Shown in pieces: positions 18,099 to 26,569 of a stretch of DNA of 64,000 bases. The notes beneath the pieces were generated by a model. It saw nothing but the letters and a program-made list of their open reading frames with translations. It ran no database searches and was not told where the DNA came from. Each line of letters opens with the position of its first letter. Within the stretch, counting starts at the first letter, position 1. The stretch spans positions 1,922,001-1,986,000 of the forward strand of contig NZ_CP183948.1 of the NCBI RefSeq assembly GCF_052056485.1. The letters are read 5' to 3'. The position numbers and the translations under genes are program-made. This stretch comes from Paenibacillus_AQ nitricinens. GTDB lineage: Bacteria > Bacillota > Bacilli > Paenibacillales > Paenibacillaceae.

Positions 18099-20405
18099 AT
18101 GAGATATAAAGATTCATCCTTGCCGATTCATGAGCGTGCTATAGATTTATTGGCTCAAATGACGCTGGAGGAGAAGATCGGGCAGCTCCTCCAGCCCTTT
18201 GGCTGGAAGGCGTATGAGAAATCAGAAGGCAAGATTCAATTGACAGAAGTATTTAAGGAAGCAATTGCAAACGGTGGCGTGGGTTCTTTGTATGGTGTGC
18301 TGCGTGCAGATCCTTGGACAGAGGTAACATTGGAAACGGGGTTGTCACCTTTGGAAGGCGCAGAATTAACGAATCTGATCCAGCAATATGCGATTGAGCA
18401 TACACGTCTGGGTATTCCGATTCTGCTGGGCGAGGAATGCTCTCATGGTCATATGGCGATTGGCAACACCGTCTTTCCCGTACCGCTTGCCATGGGAAGT
18501 ACATGGAATAGGGAATTATTCCGGCAGATCTGCCAAGCAGTGGCTGCAGAGACTCGGGCTGGGGGAGGGGCAGCCACCTACTCCCCAGTACTAGATATTG
18601 TACGTGATCCGCGCTGGGGGCGAACAGAAGAATGCTTTGGGGAAGATCCATATTTGAATAGTGAAATGGCAGTTGCTGCAGTGAGGGGCTTACAAGGCGA
18701 TTCATTAAATACAGACCATACGATCCTGGCAACACTAAAGCATTTCGTCGCGTATGGCAGCTCGGATGGTGGTCGTAATGCTGACACCGTGCGGATGGGA
18801 AAACGCGAGTTAATGGAGAAGGATTTGCTGCCTTTCCAGAGGGCAATTGAAGCTGGGGCCAAATCTGTTATGACAGCTTACAATGAGATCGATGGTGTTC
18901 CTTGTACCTCGAACAAGGCATTGTTAACAGATGTACTTCGTGAGCAATGGGGCTTTGACGGCTTCGTCATTACGGATTGTGGTGCGATCAGCCAGCTTAA
19001 ACACGGTCACCAGATTTGTGAGACCGAAGAAGAGGCAGCATCACTTGCACTTAAAGCTGGTGTGGATATGGAGATGTCTGGTGAAACATTTGGCAGATGT
19101 CTAATGAATGCATTGCGGCTAAAGCTGATTGACATTTCCGATGTTGATCTTGCAGTCGAACGAATTCTGCATGCGAAGTTTGAATTGGGATTGTTTGAAC
19201 GTCCCTTTGTTGATCCGGCTACAGCACAGCGTGTCGTTGGACAACAGTTGCATTTAGAGATGGCGCGACAAGCTGCACGTGAAAGCATTATTCTTTTGAA
19301 GAATCATGATAAGGCTCTGCCGCTTTCTCCGTCCCTTGGTAAGATTGCTGTTATTGGGCCGAATGCCAACAATATTTATAATCAATTGGGTGACTATACT
19401 TCACCACAGGAGCGTCATCACATTATTACCGTTTTGGACGGGGTTCGTGCTAAATGTGCAGGACTCAGCGAAGTGCTGTATGCTCCGGGCTGCCGCGTGA
19501 AAGATCCATCGAAAGCAGGCTTTGAGCTGGCAATGGAGGCGGCGTCAGCAGCGGATACCATTATTGCGGTTGTCGGGGGATCAAGTGCCCGTGATTTCGG
19601 TGAAGGTACGATTAATTTGAAGACAGGGGCTGCCGTCATTACGGATCAATTTAGTCTTAGTGATATGGATTGTGGGGAAGGTTTCGATCGTGCAGAGCTG
19701 AACTTATGCGGTGTGCAACTTGATCTGCTGCAGGAGCTGCACAGCTTGAACAAAAAACTGATTGTTGTCTATATCAATGGTCGTCCCATTGTCGAGCCAT
19801 GGGTAGATGAGCATGCGGATGCCATTCTGGAGGCTTGGTACCCGGGACAGCAGGGCGGGCATGCGATTGCTGATATTTTGTACGGGGACTATAATCCATC
19901 CGGCCGGCTGACACTATCCATTCCAAAGCATCCAGGGCAATTACCGATTTACTACAATAAGAAACGCTCCAGAGGTCATCGCTATCTCGAGGTGGACTTT
20001 CATCCGCAATATGTGTTTGGTTATGGACTAAGCTATACAAGCTATCAATACGAGCATATTCGCTTGGATCAGACACAAATAGAGTTGGATGATTCTTGTA
20101 CTGTATCCGTGGAGGTTACGAATATTGGCGAAGTAGCTGGACATGAGGTTGTTCAACTATATATCAAAGATTGCACTAGCACAATCACACGCCCGGAACG
20201 AGAATTAAAAGGATTTCAGAAGATTTATATTGAGCCTGGTGAGATGCGTACCGTTCAATTTCATATTACTCCGCGGGAGCTGCAGTTTGTCGGTTCTGAT
20301 TTGCAGTGGACGGTTGAGCCCGGCAAATTTGAGATCATGATTGGATCGAACGTAGGAAATACCATTTCAACAAGCTTAGAGGTTGTTCCTCGTAACTTGA
20401 GATAG
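18099..20405 (+). CDS. GH3 beta-glycosidase
   Basis: A 768-residue three-domain GH3 enzyme: N-terminal barrel (about 1-370), alpha/beta sandwich (about 400-620) and C-terminal fibronectin III-like domain (about 670-760). Conserved marks are LGIPILLGEECSHG, RDPRWGRTEECFGEDP, LKHFVAYG and the nucleophile loop GFVITDCGAI with Asp293. No signal peptide. CGGGAGGAAT precedes the ATG. The layout is that of beta-glucosidase/beta-xylosidase-type GH3 rather than the short NagZ type, so the substrate could be a beta-linked Glc, Gal, Xyl or GlcNAc; within this operon a terminal beta-linked sugar of a complex glycan is likely, but the specificity is not readable. Confidence 0.92.
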   Translation: MRYKDSSLPIHERAIDLLAQMTLEEKIGQLLQPFGWKAYEKSEGKIQLTEVFKEAIANGGVGSLYGVLRADPWTEVTLETGLSPLEGAELTNLIQQYAIEHTRLGIPILLGEECSHGHMAIGNTVFPVPLAMGSTWNRELFRQICQAVAAETRAGGGAATYSPVLDIVRDPRWGRTEECFGEDPYLNSEMAVAAVRGLQGDSLNTDHTILATLKHFVAYGSSDGGRNADTVRMGKRELMEKDLLPFQRAIEAGAKSVMTAYNEIDGVPCTSNKALLTDVLREQWGFDGFVITDCGAISQLKHGHQICETEEEAASLALKAGVDMEMSGETFGRCLMNALRLKLIDISDVDLAVERILHAKFELGLFERPFVDPATAQRVVGQQLHLEMARQAARESIILLKNHDKALPLSPSLGKIAVIGPNANNIYNQLGDYTSPQERHHIITVLDGVRAKCAGLSEVLYAPGCRVKDPSKAGFELAMEAASAADTIIAVVGGSSARDFGEGTINLKTGAAVITDQFSLSDMDCGEGFDRAELNLCGVQLDLLQELHSLNKKLIVVYINGRPIVEPWVDEHADAILEAWYPGQQGGHAIADILYGDYNPSGRLTLSIPKHPGQLPIYYNKKRSRGHRYLEVDFHPQYVFGYGLSYTSYQYEHIRLDQTQIELDDSCTVSVEVTNIGEVAGHEVVQLYIKDCTSTITRPERELKGFQKIYIEPGEMRTVQFHITPRELQFVGSDLQWTVEPGKFEIMIGSNVGNTISTSLEVVPRNLR

Positions 20406-20429
20406 TAATCACAGGAGGGTTACCAAATT

Positions 20430-21752
20430 ATGAAAGAACATCGTTTACCTACTATTGAAATTAATAAGTTCCCTCTGCCTCAGGCGGTTCAGCAAGTCAT
20501 GAAGGACGCTAGTGAACGTCTGGCTCATCGTCCGAAGCTGCGTCAATTATTTCAGAATTGTTTTCCAAATACACTAGAAACAACTACTAAGCTGTTGGAT
20601 GACGGAACAACATTTGTGTTAACTGGCGATATTCCGGCGATGTGGCTGCGTGACTCTGTTGAGCAGGTTATTCATTATGTTCCTTTTGCCAAGGAAGATG
20701 CTGAGCTTGGGCGGATTCTAGAAGGCTTAATACGCCGTCATATGTTTTATATTCAAATTGATCCTTATGCGAATGCCTTTAACGAGTCAGCAAATGATTG
20801 GCACTGGAATGCAACGGATGAGACAGACAGCTCACCTTGGGTATGGGAGCGTAAATTTGAGCTGGATTCCATGTGCTTCTCATTCCGCTTGGCATATCTA
20901 TATTGGAAAGAAACTGGACGCACCGGGATCTTTGATGAAGTTTTCCGAACCTCACTACTGAAGATGTTGAACGTATGGCAGATTGAGCAGGAGCACAAGG
21001 AGCAGTCAACCTACCGCTTTCAACGTCACAACGGCATCATGATAGATACATTACGTAAGAACGGTTTGGGGATGCCGGTAAATAATGTTGGACTGATCTG
21101 GTCAGGCTTCCGCCCCAGTGACGATGCGTGTGACTTTCACTTCAATATTCCATCGAATATGTTCGCCGCTGTAACGCTTCGACAATTGCAGGAAATTGCT
21201 CAATATGTATATAGAGATTCAAAGCTTGTAGCCCGAATGTCGGCAATGGAAGAAGAAATCCGGCATGCCATTGAGCTTTATGGAATCATTGACCATTCCA
21301 AATACGGCAAGATGTATGCGTTCGAAACGGATGGTTTCGGTAACCATTTATTGATGGACGATGCAGGTACTCCGAGCTTAATGTCAGCGCCCTATCTAGG
21401 TTACTGTGCGCCAGACGATCCGATATATTTGAATACCCGCAAATTTGCTCTGAGTGAGGATAATCCCTATTTCTTCAAAGGCGAGAAGCTCAGCGGCATT
21501 GGCAGTCCGCATACTAGCACGGGATTCGTATGGCATCTTGCTTATACGATGCAGGGCTTAACCGCAGTTGATCCGCAAGAGATGCTCGAGATGATTGAAA
21601 TCTGTGAGTCGACAGATGCTGGTACTGGATTTATGCATGAGGGATTTGATGTCAATGATTCAACCCAATTTACACGTGAGTGGTTCGCTTGGTCGAACAG
21701 CCAGTTCGCACAGCTTGTGTGGAAGGCATTGGAATCAGGCATATTGCCCTAA
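20430..21752 (+). CDS. GH125 exo-alpha-1,6-mannosidase
   Basis: A 440-residue (alpha/alpha)6-barrel protein of family GH125 (formerly DUF1237). Clear family blocks are FVLTGDIPAMWLRDSVEQV, DPYANAFNESANDW, FELDSMCFSFRLAYLYW, GLIWSGFRPSDDACDFHFNIPSNMFA and GIGSPHTSTGFVWHLA. Family members are inverting exo-alpha-1,6-mannosidases that act on N-glycan arms. No signal peptide, so it acts in the cytoplasm on imported material. CAGGAGGG lies upstream of the ATG. Together with the GH38-like protein and GH130 it could release the mannose that the isomerase and kinase downstream convert. This gene is the strongest single argument for an N-glycan substrate. Confidence 0.93.
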   Translation: MKEHRLPTIEINKFPLPQAVQQVMKDASERLAHRPKLRQLFQNCFPNTLETTTKLLDDGTTFVLTGDIPAMWLRDSVEQVIHYVPFAKEDAELGRILEGLIRRHMFYIQIDPYANAFNESANDWHWNATDETDSSPWVWERKFELDSMCFSFRLAYLYWKETGRTGIFDEVFRTSLLKMLNVWQIEQEHKEQSTYRFQRHNGIMIDTLRKNGLGMPVNNVGLIWSGFRPSDDACDFHFNIPSNMFAAVTLRQLQEIAQYVYRDSKLVARMSAMEEEIRHAIELYGIIDHSKYGKMYAFETDGFGNHLLMDDAGTPSLMSAPYLGYCAPDDPIYLNTRKFALSEDNPYFFKGEKLSGIGSPHTSTGFVWHLAYTMQGLTAVDPQEMLEMIEICESTDAGTGFMHEGFDVNDSTQFTREWFAWSNSQFAQLVWKALESGILP

Positions 21753-21805
21753 AATAAATCACTATGAGCGGGATAGAGCTCACTAACTGTATAGGAGTGA
21801 CAACT

Positions 21806-23623
21806 ATGTTCGAGAAAAGACCTATTAACCCTATTCGGTATACTCAACAAATCAAGCCAGATACAGTTACGCCATATGCAAAAGCCGGAGTCCAGCGAGG
21901 TTTTGAGGCAATACTATCCCCGCTCCTACAACAAGCTGCGATGAATTCCACTAGTATTATTAATGTAGCTATTGACGGAACGCATGGTGCCCGATATCAG
22001 CACGTCCTGGCAAGGATCATAGATGTATTGGAACAAGAGGGGTATAAGACAGTTCTCATCGGAACCAATAGCTTTATGAAGACTAGTGAAGAGCTGCGCA
22101 AGTTCTTTGAAGCGAATATTACAGATAATCGTGCATTTGGTTATTTTTCGGATGCTAACATTACAGATTATTTCATTCCAGAAGCACAAGATAAGATAGA
22201 CAACTTCAAAAAACAGATTCAATTACCTGTCGACCAAACAACCTTCATCATCACGTTCGGACCAGGGGCTTATTGGCTCGGGAACGGCAACTACGATATT
22301 ACCTACTTCTTGGATGTATCTCGTGAGTATCAGCAATTGGAACATAAAGCACATTTATTGAATTTCGGCTTTAGTTGGAACCGAGATGTGGTGGAGAAGT
22401 ATAAAATCTGTCTATTTGTGGAATGGCCAGTGCTGGAAACTTACCGAAAAGAAGTATTGGATTCGATCCACTATTATGTGGATATGAATGAGCCAGAGTG
22501 TCCCAAGCTAACGACGGTCTTCACCCTACGCCAGATGATTGCAGATATCGCCAAGTCCCCTATGCGTGTGAAACCATTCTTCGCGCCAGGGATATGGGGC
22601 GGTCAATATTTGAAGAAATTCGCGGAGCTTCCGAAGGAGTGGGCCAACTGCGCATGGAGCTTTGAGCCGATTGCACCGGAGAACTCTATTTTGCTGAAAT
22701 ACAACGACGAAATAATCGAGGTACCCTTCCTCATAGTCATGCATTATGAGCATCCGGCCATTCTCGGGAATCGTATTGTCGGGCTGTTTGGTGATTATTT
22801 TCCGATTCGCTTCGACTACCTTGATACCATCGACGGAGATAGCTTGTCATGCCAGGTACATCCGAAGCAGGAGTATATTCGTGAGACATTTAATGAATTT
22901 ATGGCACAACAAGAATCGTATTATATCATGGAGAATTTAGAGAATACATCAGTGTTCTTGGGACTGACCGAACAATGTACGAAGGAGGAATTCTTTAACG
23001 CGGTACAAGACGCACAAGAAACTGGTGAACCGATTCAGATCACTGACTTCGTTAATCAATATGAAGCGAATAAGGGGGATTTATTCTTAATTCCTACAGG
23101 GACCGTTCATGCCTCTGGAAAGAATAACTTAGTGCTCGAAATATCCTCTACGACATGGTGGTTTACGTTCAAAATCTACGATTTTCTTCGTAAAGGAATG
23201 GATGGCAAGCCACGTCCTATTAATATTGAACATGCTTTTGACAATATTGATTTCGATAAAAAAACGGCATGGGTTGAGGACAATTTGATTCCTAAGCCAA
23301 GCTTGCTGAAAAATCAGGGCATGAACGAAGAGTATGTTCTTGGACAGCGTGAAGATCTACTGTTTTATGTTCATCGTGTGCACTTACATGATACATGGGA
23401 GGACCATACAAATAACGAAATGGTAATGTATAACTTGGTTGAGGGAGAAAAGGTCCGTATAGTATCCTGTGCAGATGAATCTATATATATCGAGTTACAA
23501 TATGCTGAATCATATATCCTCCCAGCCGTGTTTGGTGCCTACAAAATAATAAATATCGGAAACAAACCATGTAAGCTTGTGAAGGCTGGCGTATCCAAGG
23601 CATGGGATGTGAGTCTCCTTTGA
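21806..23623 (+). CDS. manA: Class I mannose-6-phosphate isomerase with N-terminal kinase-like extension
   Basis: A 605-residue protein, about twice the usual isomerase length. Residues from about 260 form the cupin-type isomerase with zinc ligands in DGDSLSCQVHPKQEY (Gln350, His352) and FLIPTGTVHASG. Residues 1-250 resemble the uridine kinase fold, with VAIDGTHGARYQ (about 55-65) where a P-loop would be, but without the GKS/T lysine, so ATP binding is doubtful. ATG 21806 has AGGAG 8-9 nt upstream; the frame opens earlier, at 21764. It converts mannose-6-phosphate to fructose-6-phosphate, taking mannose from the glycosidases into glycolysis. Downstream it overlaps the sugar kinase by 22 bp. 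Confidence 0.88.
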   Translation: MFEKRPINPIRYTQQIKPDTVTPYAKAGVQRGFEAILSPLLQQAAMNSTSIINVAIDGTHGARYQHVLARIIDVLEQEGYKTVLIGTNSFMKTSEELRKFFEANITDNRAFGYFSDANITDYFIPEAQDKIDNFKKQIQLPVDQTTFIITFGPGAYWLGNGNYDITYFLDVSREYQQLEHKAHLLNFGFSWNRDVVEKYKICLFVEWPVLETYRKEVLDSIHYYVDMNEPECPKLTTVFTLRQMIADIAKSPMRVKPFFAPGIWGGQYLKKFAELPKEWANCAWSFEPIAPENSILLKYNDEIIEVPFLIVMHYEHPAILGNRIVGLFGDYFPIRFDYLDTIDGDSLSCQVHPKQEYIRETFNEFMAQQESYYIMENLENTSVFLGLTEQCTKEEFFNAVQDAQETGEPIQITDFVNQYEANKGDLFLIPTGTVHASGKNNLVLEISSTTWWFTFKIYDFLRKGMDGKPRPINIEHAFDNIDFDKKTAWVEDNLIPKPSLLKNQGMNEEYVLGQREDLLFYVHRVHLHDTWEDHTNNEMVMYNLVEGEKVRIVSCADESIYIELQYAESYILPAVFGAYKIINIGNKPCKLVKAGVSKAWDVSLL

Positions 23624-24543
23624 AGCCTAAAGTCGTGATCGCTTTAGACGTGGGAGGAACCTTCATTAAGTCTGGTTTGGTCGTGGATGGAGAATTGCTA
23701 CAGGCTAGCTGTAAGCAACATCCTTCCTTCGCTGACCAAGATGCCGATGTGATTATAGACCAATTTATTTCTATATTCGAAGATCAATATCAGTTCTATA
23801 GCGTTACACTAGGAAAATCCGCAGACTGTACTTGGAATATCGGTCTTGCTTTTCCCGGGCCCTTTGATTATCAGCATGGTATCTGTTATATTCAGGGGCT
23901 TAGTAAATATGAGGCGTTGTATGGTAAGAATGTACGAGAAGTATTATATACCCGGTTCAATACCTTACAACATAAGGAATGGGCGAAGCACCTGCTGCAG
24001 GCAGATATTCGATTTGAGAATGATGCGAAGCTGTTTGCTTTAGGCGTAAGCAGGTTATTTCCAAATGAACGATATATTTCGTTAACTTTAGGGACAGGGT
24101 TAGGCTCTGCATTTATTGATCATGCATCGCTCCTGAACGAAGGACCAGGTGTTCCCAAGGACGGTTGGCTCTATGATAAACCTTTCCTAGAGAGCTCCAT
24201 AGACGATGCCTTCTCACGTCGCGGAATTCTTCGCTTGGCTGAGCAGATGGGAGCTCTAGAAAAAGGAATGGACGTGAAGGAACTCGCAGAGCAAGCAAAA
24301 GATGGTAATAGCTTGTGCTGTAAGGTGTTTGAAGAATTCGGTACACGATTGGCTGAGGTGCTAAAGTCCTATGTTATAGACTATCAGCCAACTCGCATCG
24401 TTATCGGCGGACAGATTGCCAAGAGCATCGATTTATTTGGTCCCGCCCTCCAGAAGGGATTGGCTGATTCATCTATGGGTATATTTACTTCAGAAAATGT
24501 GTTCGAACACACGCTTATCGGAATATCAAGATTATTTGACTGA
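23602..24543 (+). CDS. ROK-family sugar kinase
   Basis: A 313-residue ROK protein that overlaps the end of the isomerase gene, implying translational coupling. The ATP-binding DVGGTFIKSG lies at about residues 16-25, FPGPFDYQHG and FENDAKLFALG are the conserved mid-protein blocks (the Asp of ENDA is the catalytic base), and TLGTGLGSAFID is the second phosphate loop. The zinc motif CxCGxxGCxE of classical ROK kinases is absent. A TTG at 23620 is an alternative start. The predicted reaction is ATP-dependent phosphorylation of mannose or another released hexose at C6, feeding the isomerase. Fructose or GlcNAc are other possible substrates. Confidence 0.85.
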   Translation: MGCESPLKPKVVIALDVGGTFIKSGLVVDGELLQASCKQHPSFADQDADVIIDQFISIFEDQYQFYSVTLGKSADCTWNIGLAFPGPFDYQHGICYIQGLSKYEALYGKNVREVLYTRFNTLQHKEWAKHLLQADIRFENDAKLFALGVSRLFPNERYISLTLGTGLGSAFIDHASLLNEGPGVPKDGWLYDKPFLESSIDDAFSRRGILRLAEQMGALEKGMDVKELAEQAKDGNSLCCKVFEEFGTRLAEVLKSYVIDYQPTRIVIGGQIAKSIDLFGPALQKGLADSSMGIFTSENVFEHTLIGISRLFD

Positions 24544-24579
24544 TCTCTTGGATTCAATTGAAACTGAACAATAATTAGG

Positions 24580-24608
24580 GCTGATTGGATATCCAATCGG
24601 CTTTTTTT
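24580..24608 (+). terminator. Intrinsic terminator of the glycan operon
   Basis: A hairpin built on GATTGGATATCCAATC, extended by GC/GC pairs and a G-T wobble, followed by seven T residues. It ends the long operon 37 bp after the ROK kinase stop codon. Confidence 0.9.
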
Positions 24609-24649
24609 GCTATCTGGTTTAAATTTCTATCAATCTCTCTATCATCAGA

Positions 24650-24694
24650 TATCCCTCTGGAGGGATACCCAGCCCCCGTTATTATTGGTATACT
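24650..24694 (+). promoter_or_regulatory. Promoter with palindromic operator before DUF4362 lipoprotein gene
   Basis: An extended -10 box TGGTATACT (24686-24694) lies 47 bp before the start codon. An 18-bp palindrome with arms TATCCCTC and GAGGGATA (24650-24667) ends where the -35 box would be, as for a repressor site or a MerR-like activator site. Nothing nearby identifies the regulator. Confidence 0.55.
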
Positions 24695-24740
24695 TTAACA
24701 AATGATTCTACTTATGGAGTGTTTAAGGAGGTTATGATCG

Positions 24741-25574
24741 ATGAGATCGAGCGGTATTCTTCTGATTTTTATAGCGCTTATAGTAACCGGTTGCTTTAAC
24801 CAGCCATCCAATGGAGAAGACAAATTCACAACTACCATTAATGAACAAGAAGATGTGATAAACAGCCATGGAATGATTGTTAAGAATCTTAAGAAGCTGG
24901 ATGCTTTTATCCAAAATAAAGTGGGTACGCAGCGTGTGGTTCATTACACAATTGAAGGTGATCCGATCTTTAATGACTTGAAATATACTGACCAAGGGAT
25001 TGAAATGCGGCATGATAATTCCGAAGATACGTTTGGTAGTCCCCAAGTAACCACATACACTTGTCAGAACCTTGTTAGAAACGAAACGGATAAACTTCTG
25101 TCGTATACCTTAACGGGCTGCGAGGGCGAACAAGCAAAGATCGAGCTGCTACAGATTCTTTTTGACGTAACGAAACAAGATAAGTTTGAGTTTGTTTTAA
25201 AGTATGGTGTGAACCAAAAGAACGAAATTAATACGATAGAGAAGAAGTTGGTCAAAGATCTCCAGAATGGGGAAGTAGTCGAGGTTAGCGATTTTGAGCT
25301 TTCTGAACAGGAACGAGGACAAATCTATAAAGAAATGGTACTAGCGAATTACCTAGATGAAAAAGAATTATCTACCGAGTGTAATCGAAAACCTGCTGAA
25401 AGTTATGATTTATCGGTTCAGATTAATAGTGGAGAGCGTCATTATCAGTGGACGGAATGCCAGAATACTGAGGATGACGGTCAGATGACTGAACTAGCCC
25501 AAACGATCATTAAAATCGTGCAGGCTGGGAGCATTTATAAGCAACTTCCTGAGGTTAAGGGGCATTACGAATAA
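24741..25574 (+). CDS. DUF4362 lipoprotein
   Basis: A 277-residue exported lipoprotein. The signal peptide ends in the lipobox VTGC with Cys18. Residues about 35-130 match what I recall of the DUF4362 domain: EDVINSHG, QRVVHYTIEGDPIFNDLKY, IEMRHDNSEDTFG and a conserved Cys pair (YTCQNL, TGCEG). The remaining 140 residues look like a second alpha/beta domain of unknown function. AAGGAGG lies before the ATG at 24741. The function of this family is unknown; such proteins are common in spore-forming Bacillota. It appears to be monocistronic, with its own promoter and no close relation to the sugar genes. Confidence 0.8.
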   Translation: MRSSGILLIFIALIVTGCFNQPSNGEDKFTTTINEQEDVINSHGMIVKNLKKLDAFIQNKVGTQRVVHYTIEGDPIFNDLKYTDQGIEMRHDNSEDTFGSPQVTTYTCQNLVRNETDKLLSYTLTGCEGEQAKIELLQILFDVTKQDKFEFVLKYGVNQKNEINTIEKKLVKDLQNGEVVEVSDFELSEQERGQIYKEMVLANYLDEKELSTECNRKPAESYDLSVQINSGERHYQWTECQNTEDDGQMTELAQTIIKIVQAGSIYKQLPEVKGHYE

Positions 25575-25620
25575 TTTAAATAAATTGAACTAAAACATTC
25601 TAAAAAGGAAGAGTGGCGGA

Positions 25621-25779
25621 GGGGAAGTTTGGAACTGTAGGAGCGATAGCGTCCGCCTGAAAGCTTTCCGTAGGAAAGCTCGCTTCGGAAGCATAGGCTC
25701 ACCGGACTTCAACCGTGAAACACGGTATATAATCAAAGAAATCTGGTGACAACAGCGGCCGAAAGTCCAAACATTCCCC
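25621..25779. repeat. Paenibacillus-type intergenic hairpin repeat, copy 1
   Basis: A 159-bp imperfect inverted repeat bounded by GGGGAA and TTCCCC, with the block AGGAGCGATAGCGTCCGCCT near the left arm, an internal hairpin AGCTTTCC-GTA-GGAAAGCT, and CCGCTGTTGTC near the right arm when read on the other strand. The same block layout, with GTAGAAGCGCTAGCGTTCGC on the minus strand, occurs at 37324-37437. It lies in non-coding DNA between the lipoprotein and the response regulator. It looks like a dispersed repeat; the function is unknown and transcription termination is possible. Confidence 0.6.
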
Positions 25780-25855
25780 GCAGTCACGTGTACCTTAAAG
25801 AAATACCTTAAGTTTTTAACTAATTTTTATTCTCAAATCATTGGAGGCAGTATTC

Positions 25856-26569
25856 ATGCACCGTATATTATTAATTGAAGATGACGAAGCAATTAGTGAA
25901 ATGGTTAGGTCCTATTTAGTAAAAGAGGGCTATGAAGTGGAAACGGCGTTTGATGGTGAAGTAGCGGAAAGAACATTCCGTACTAGTAATCCTTTTGATC
26001 TTGTATTATTAGACCTCATGCTGCCCAAGCGCAGTGGGACGGATATTCTCCAGACGATCCGTGCGAAAAGTCTAGTTCCTGTGTTGATCATGTCGGCCAA
26101 GGACAGTGATGTGGATAAAGCACTTGGACTTGGCTTTGGGGCAGACGATTATATTACCAAGCCATTTTCAATGATCGAATTAGCTGCAAGAGTGAAGGCT
26201 GCGATTCGAAGAGCGGGTTATGTTACTCCCACCATCCAACCGGAAGCTCCAATTCCTGCGAAGCAAAAGATTTCCATTGGTGGCCTGACTGTGGATTTGG
26301 ATAATTTCTCTGCGCTAAAAAACGGGGAAGAAGTGAAGTTAACGTCTAAGGAATTTCATATTCTTAAGCTGTTCGTTACGCATCCGGGCAGAGTCTTCAC
26401 CAAAGCGCAGATTTATGCTAGCGTATGGGCAGATGATTATTTCGGAGATGAGAACGTTATTAATGTACATATGAGAAGATTACGTGAAAAAATAGAAGAT
26501 GATCCCTCCCATCCAGAGTTCATCAAGACATTATGGGGGATCGGGTATAAGCTGGGAGAACAGCTATAA
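25856..26569 (+). CDS. OmpR-family response regulator of a BcrA-type resistance module
   Basis: Receiver domain (1-115) with acidic pocket EDD at residues 8-10, phosphoacceptor Asp53 in LLDLMLP, and the TKPF lysine; C-terminal winged helix (about 145-235) with SALKNGEEVKLTSKEFHIL and VHMRRLREKIEDDP. ATG 25856 has GGAGG 8 nt upstream; an earlier in-frame TTG at 25841 coincides with that site. The next gene starts on the last base of this stop codon. It forms a two-component pair with the kinase at 26569 and probably activates the ABC transporter genes that follow, via the 11-bp-spaced direct repeat at 27525-27541. Confidence 0.93.
   Translation: MHRILLIEDDEAISEMVRSYLVKEGYEVETAFDGEVAERTFRTSNPFDLVLLDLMLPKRSGTDILQTIRAKSLVPVLIMSAKDSDVDKALGLGFGADDYITKPFSMIELAARVKAAIRRAGYVTPTIQPEAPIPAKQKISIGGLTVDLDNFSALKNGEEVKLTSKEFHILKLFVTHPGRVFTKAQIYASVWADDYFGDENVINVHMRRLREKIEDDPSHPEFIKTLWGIGYKLGEQL

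Noticed and set aside
25590..25787. 65-residue minus-strand frame between the lipoprotein and response regulator genes
   Set aside because: It consists almost entirely of the hairpin repeat at 25621-25779.
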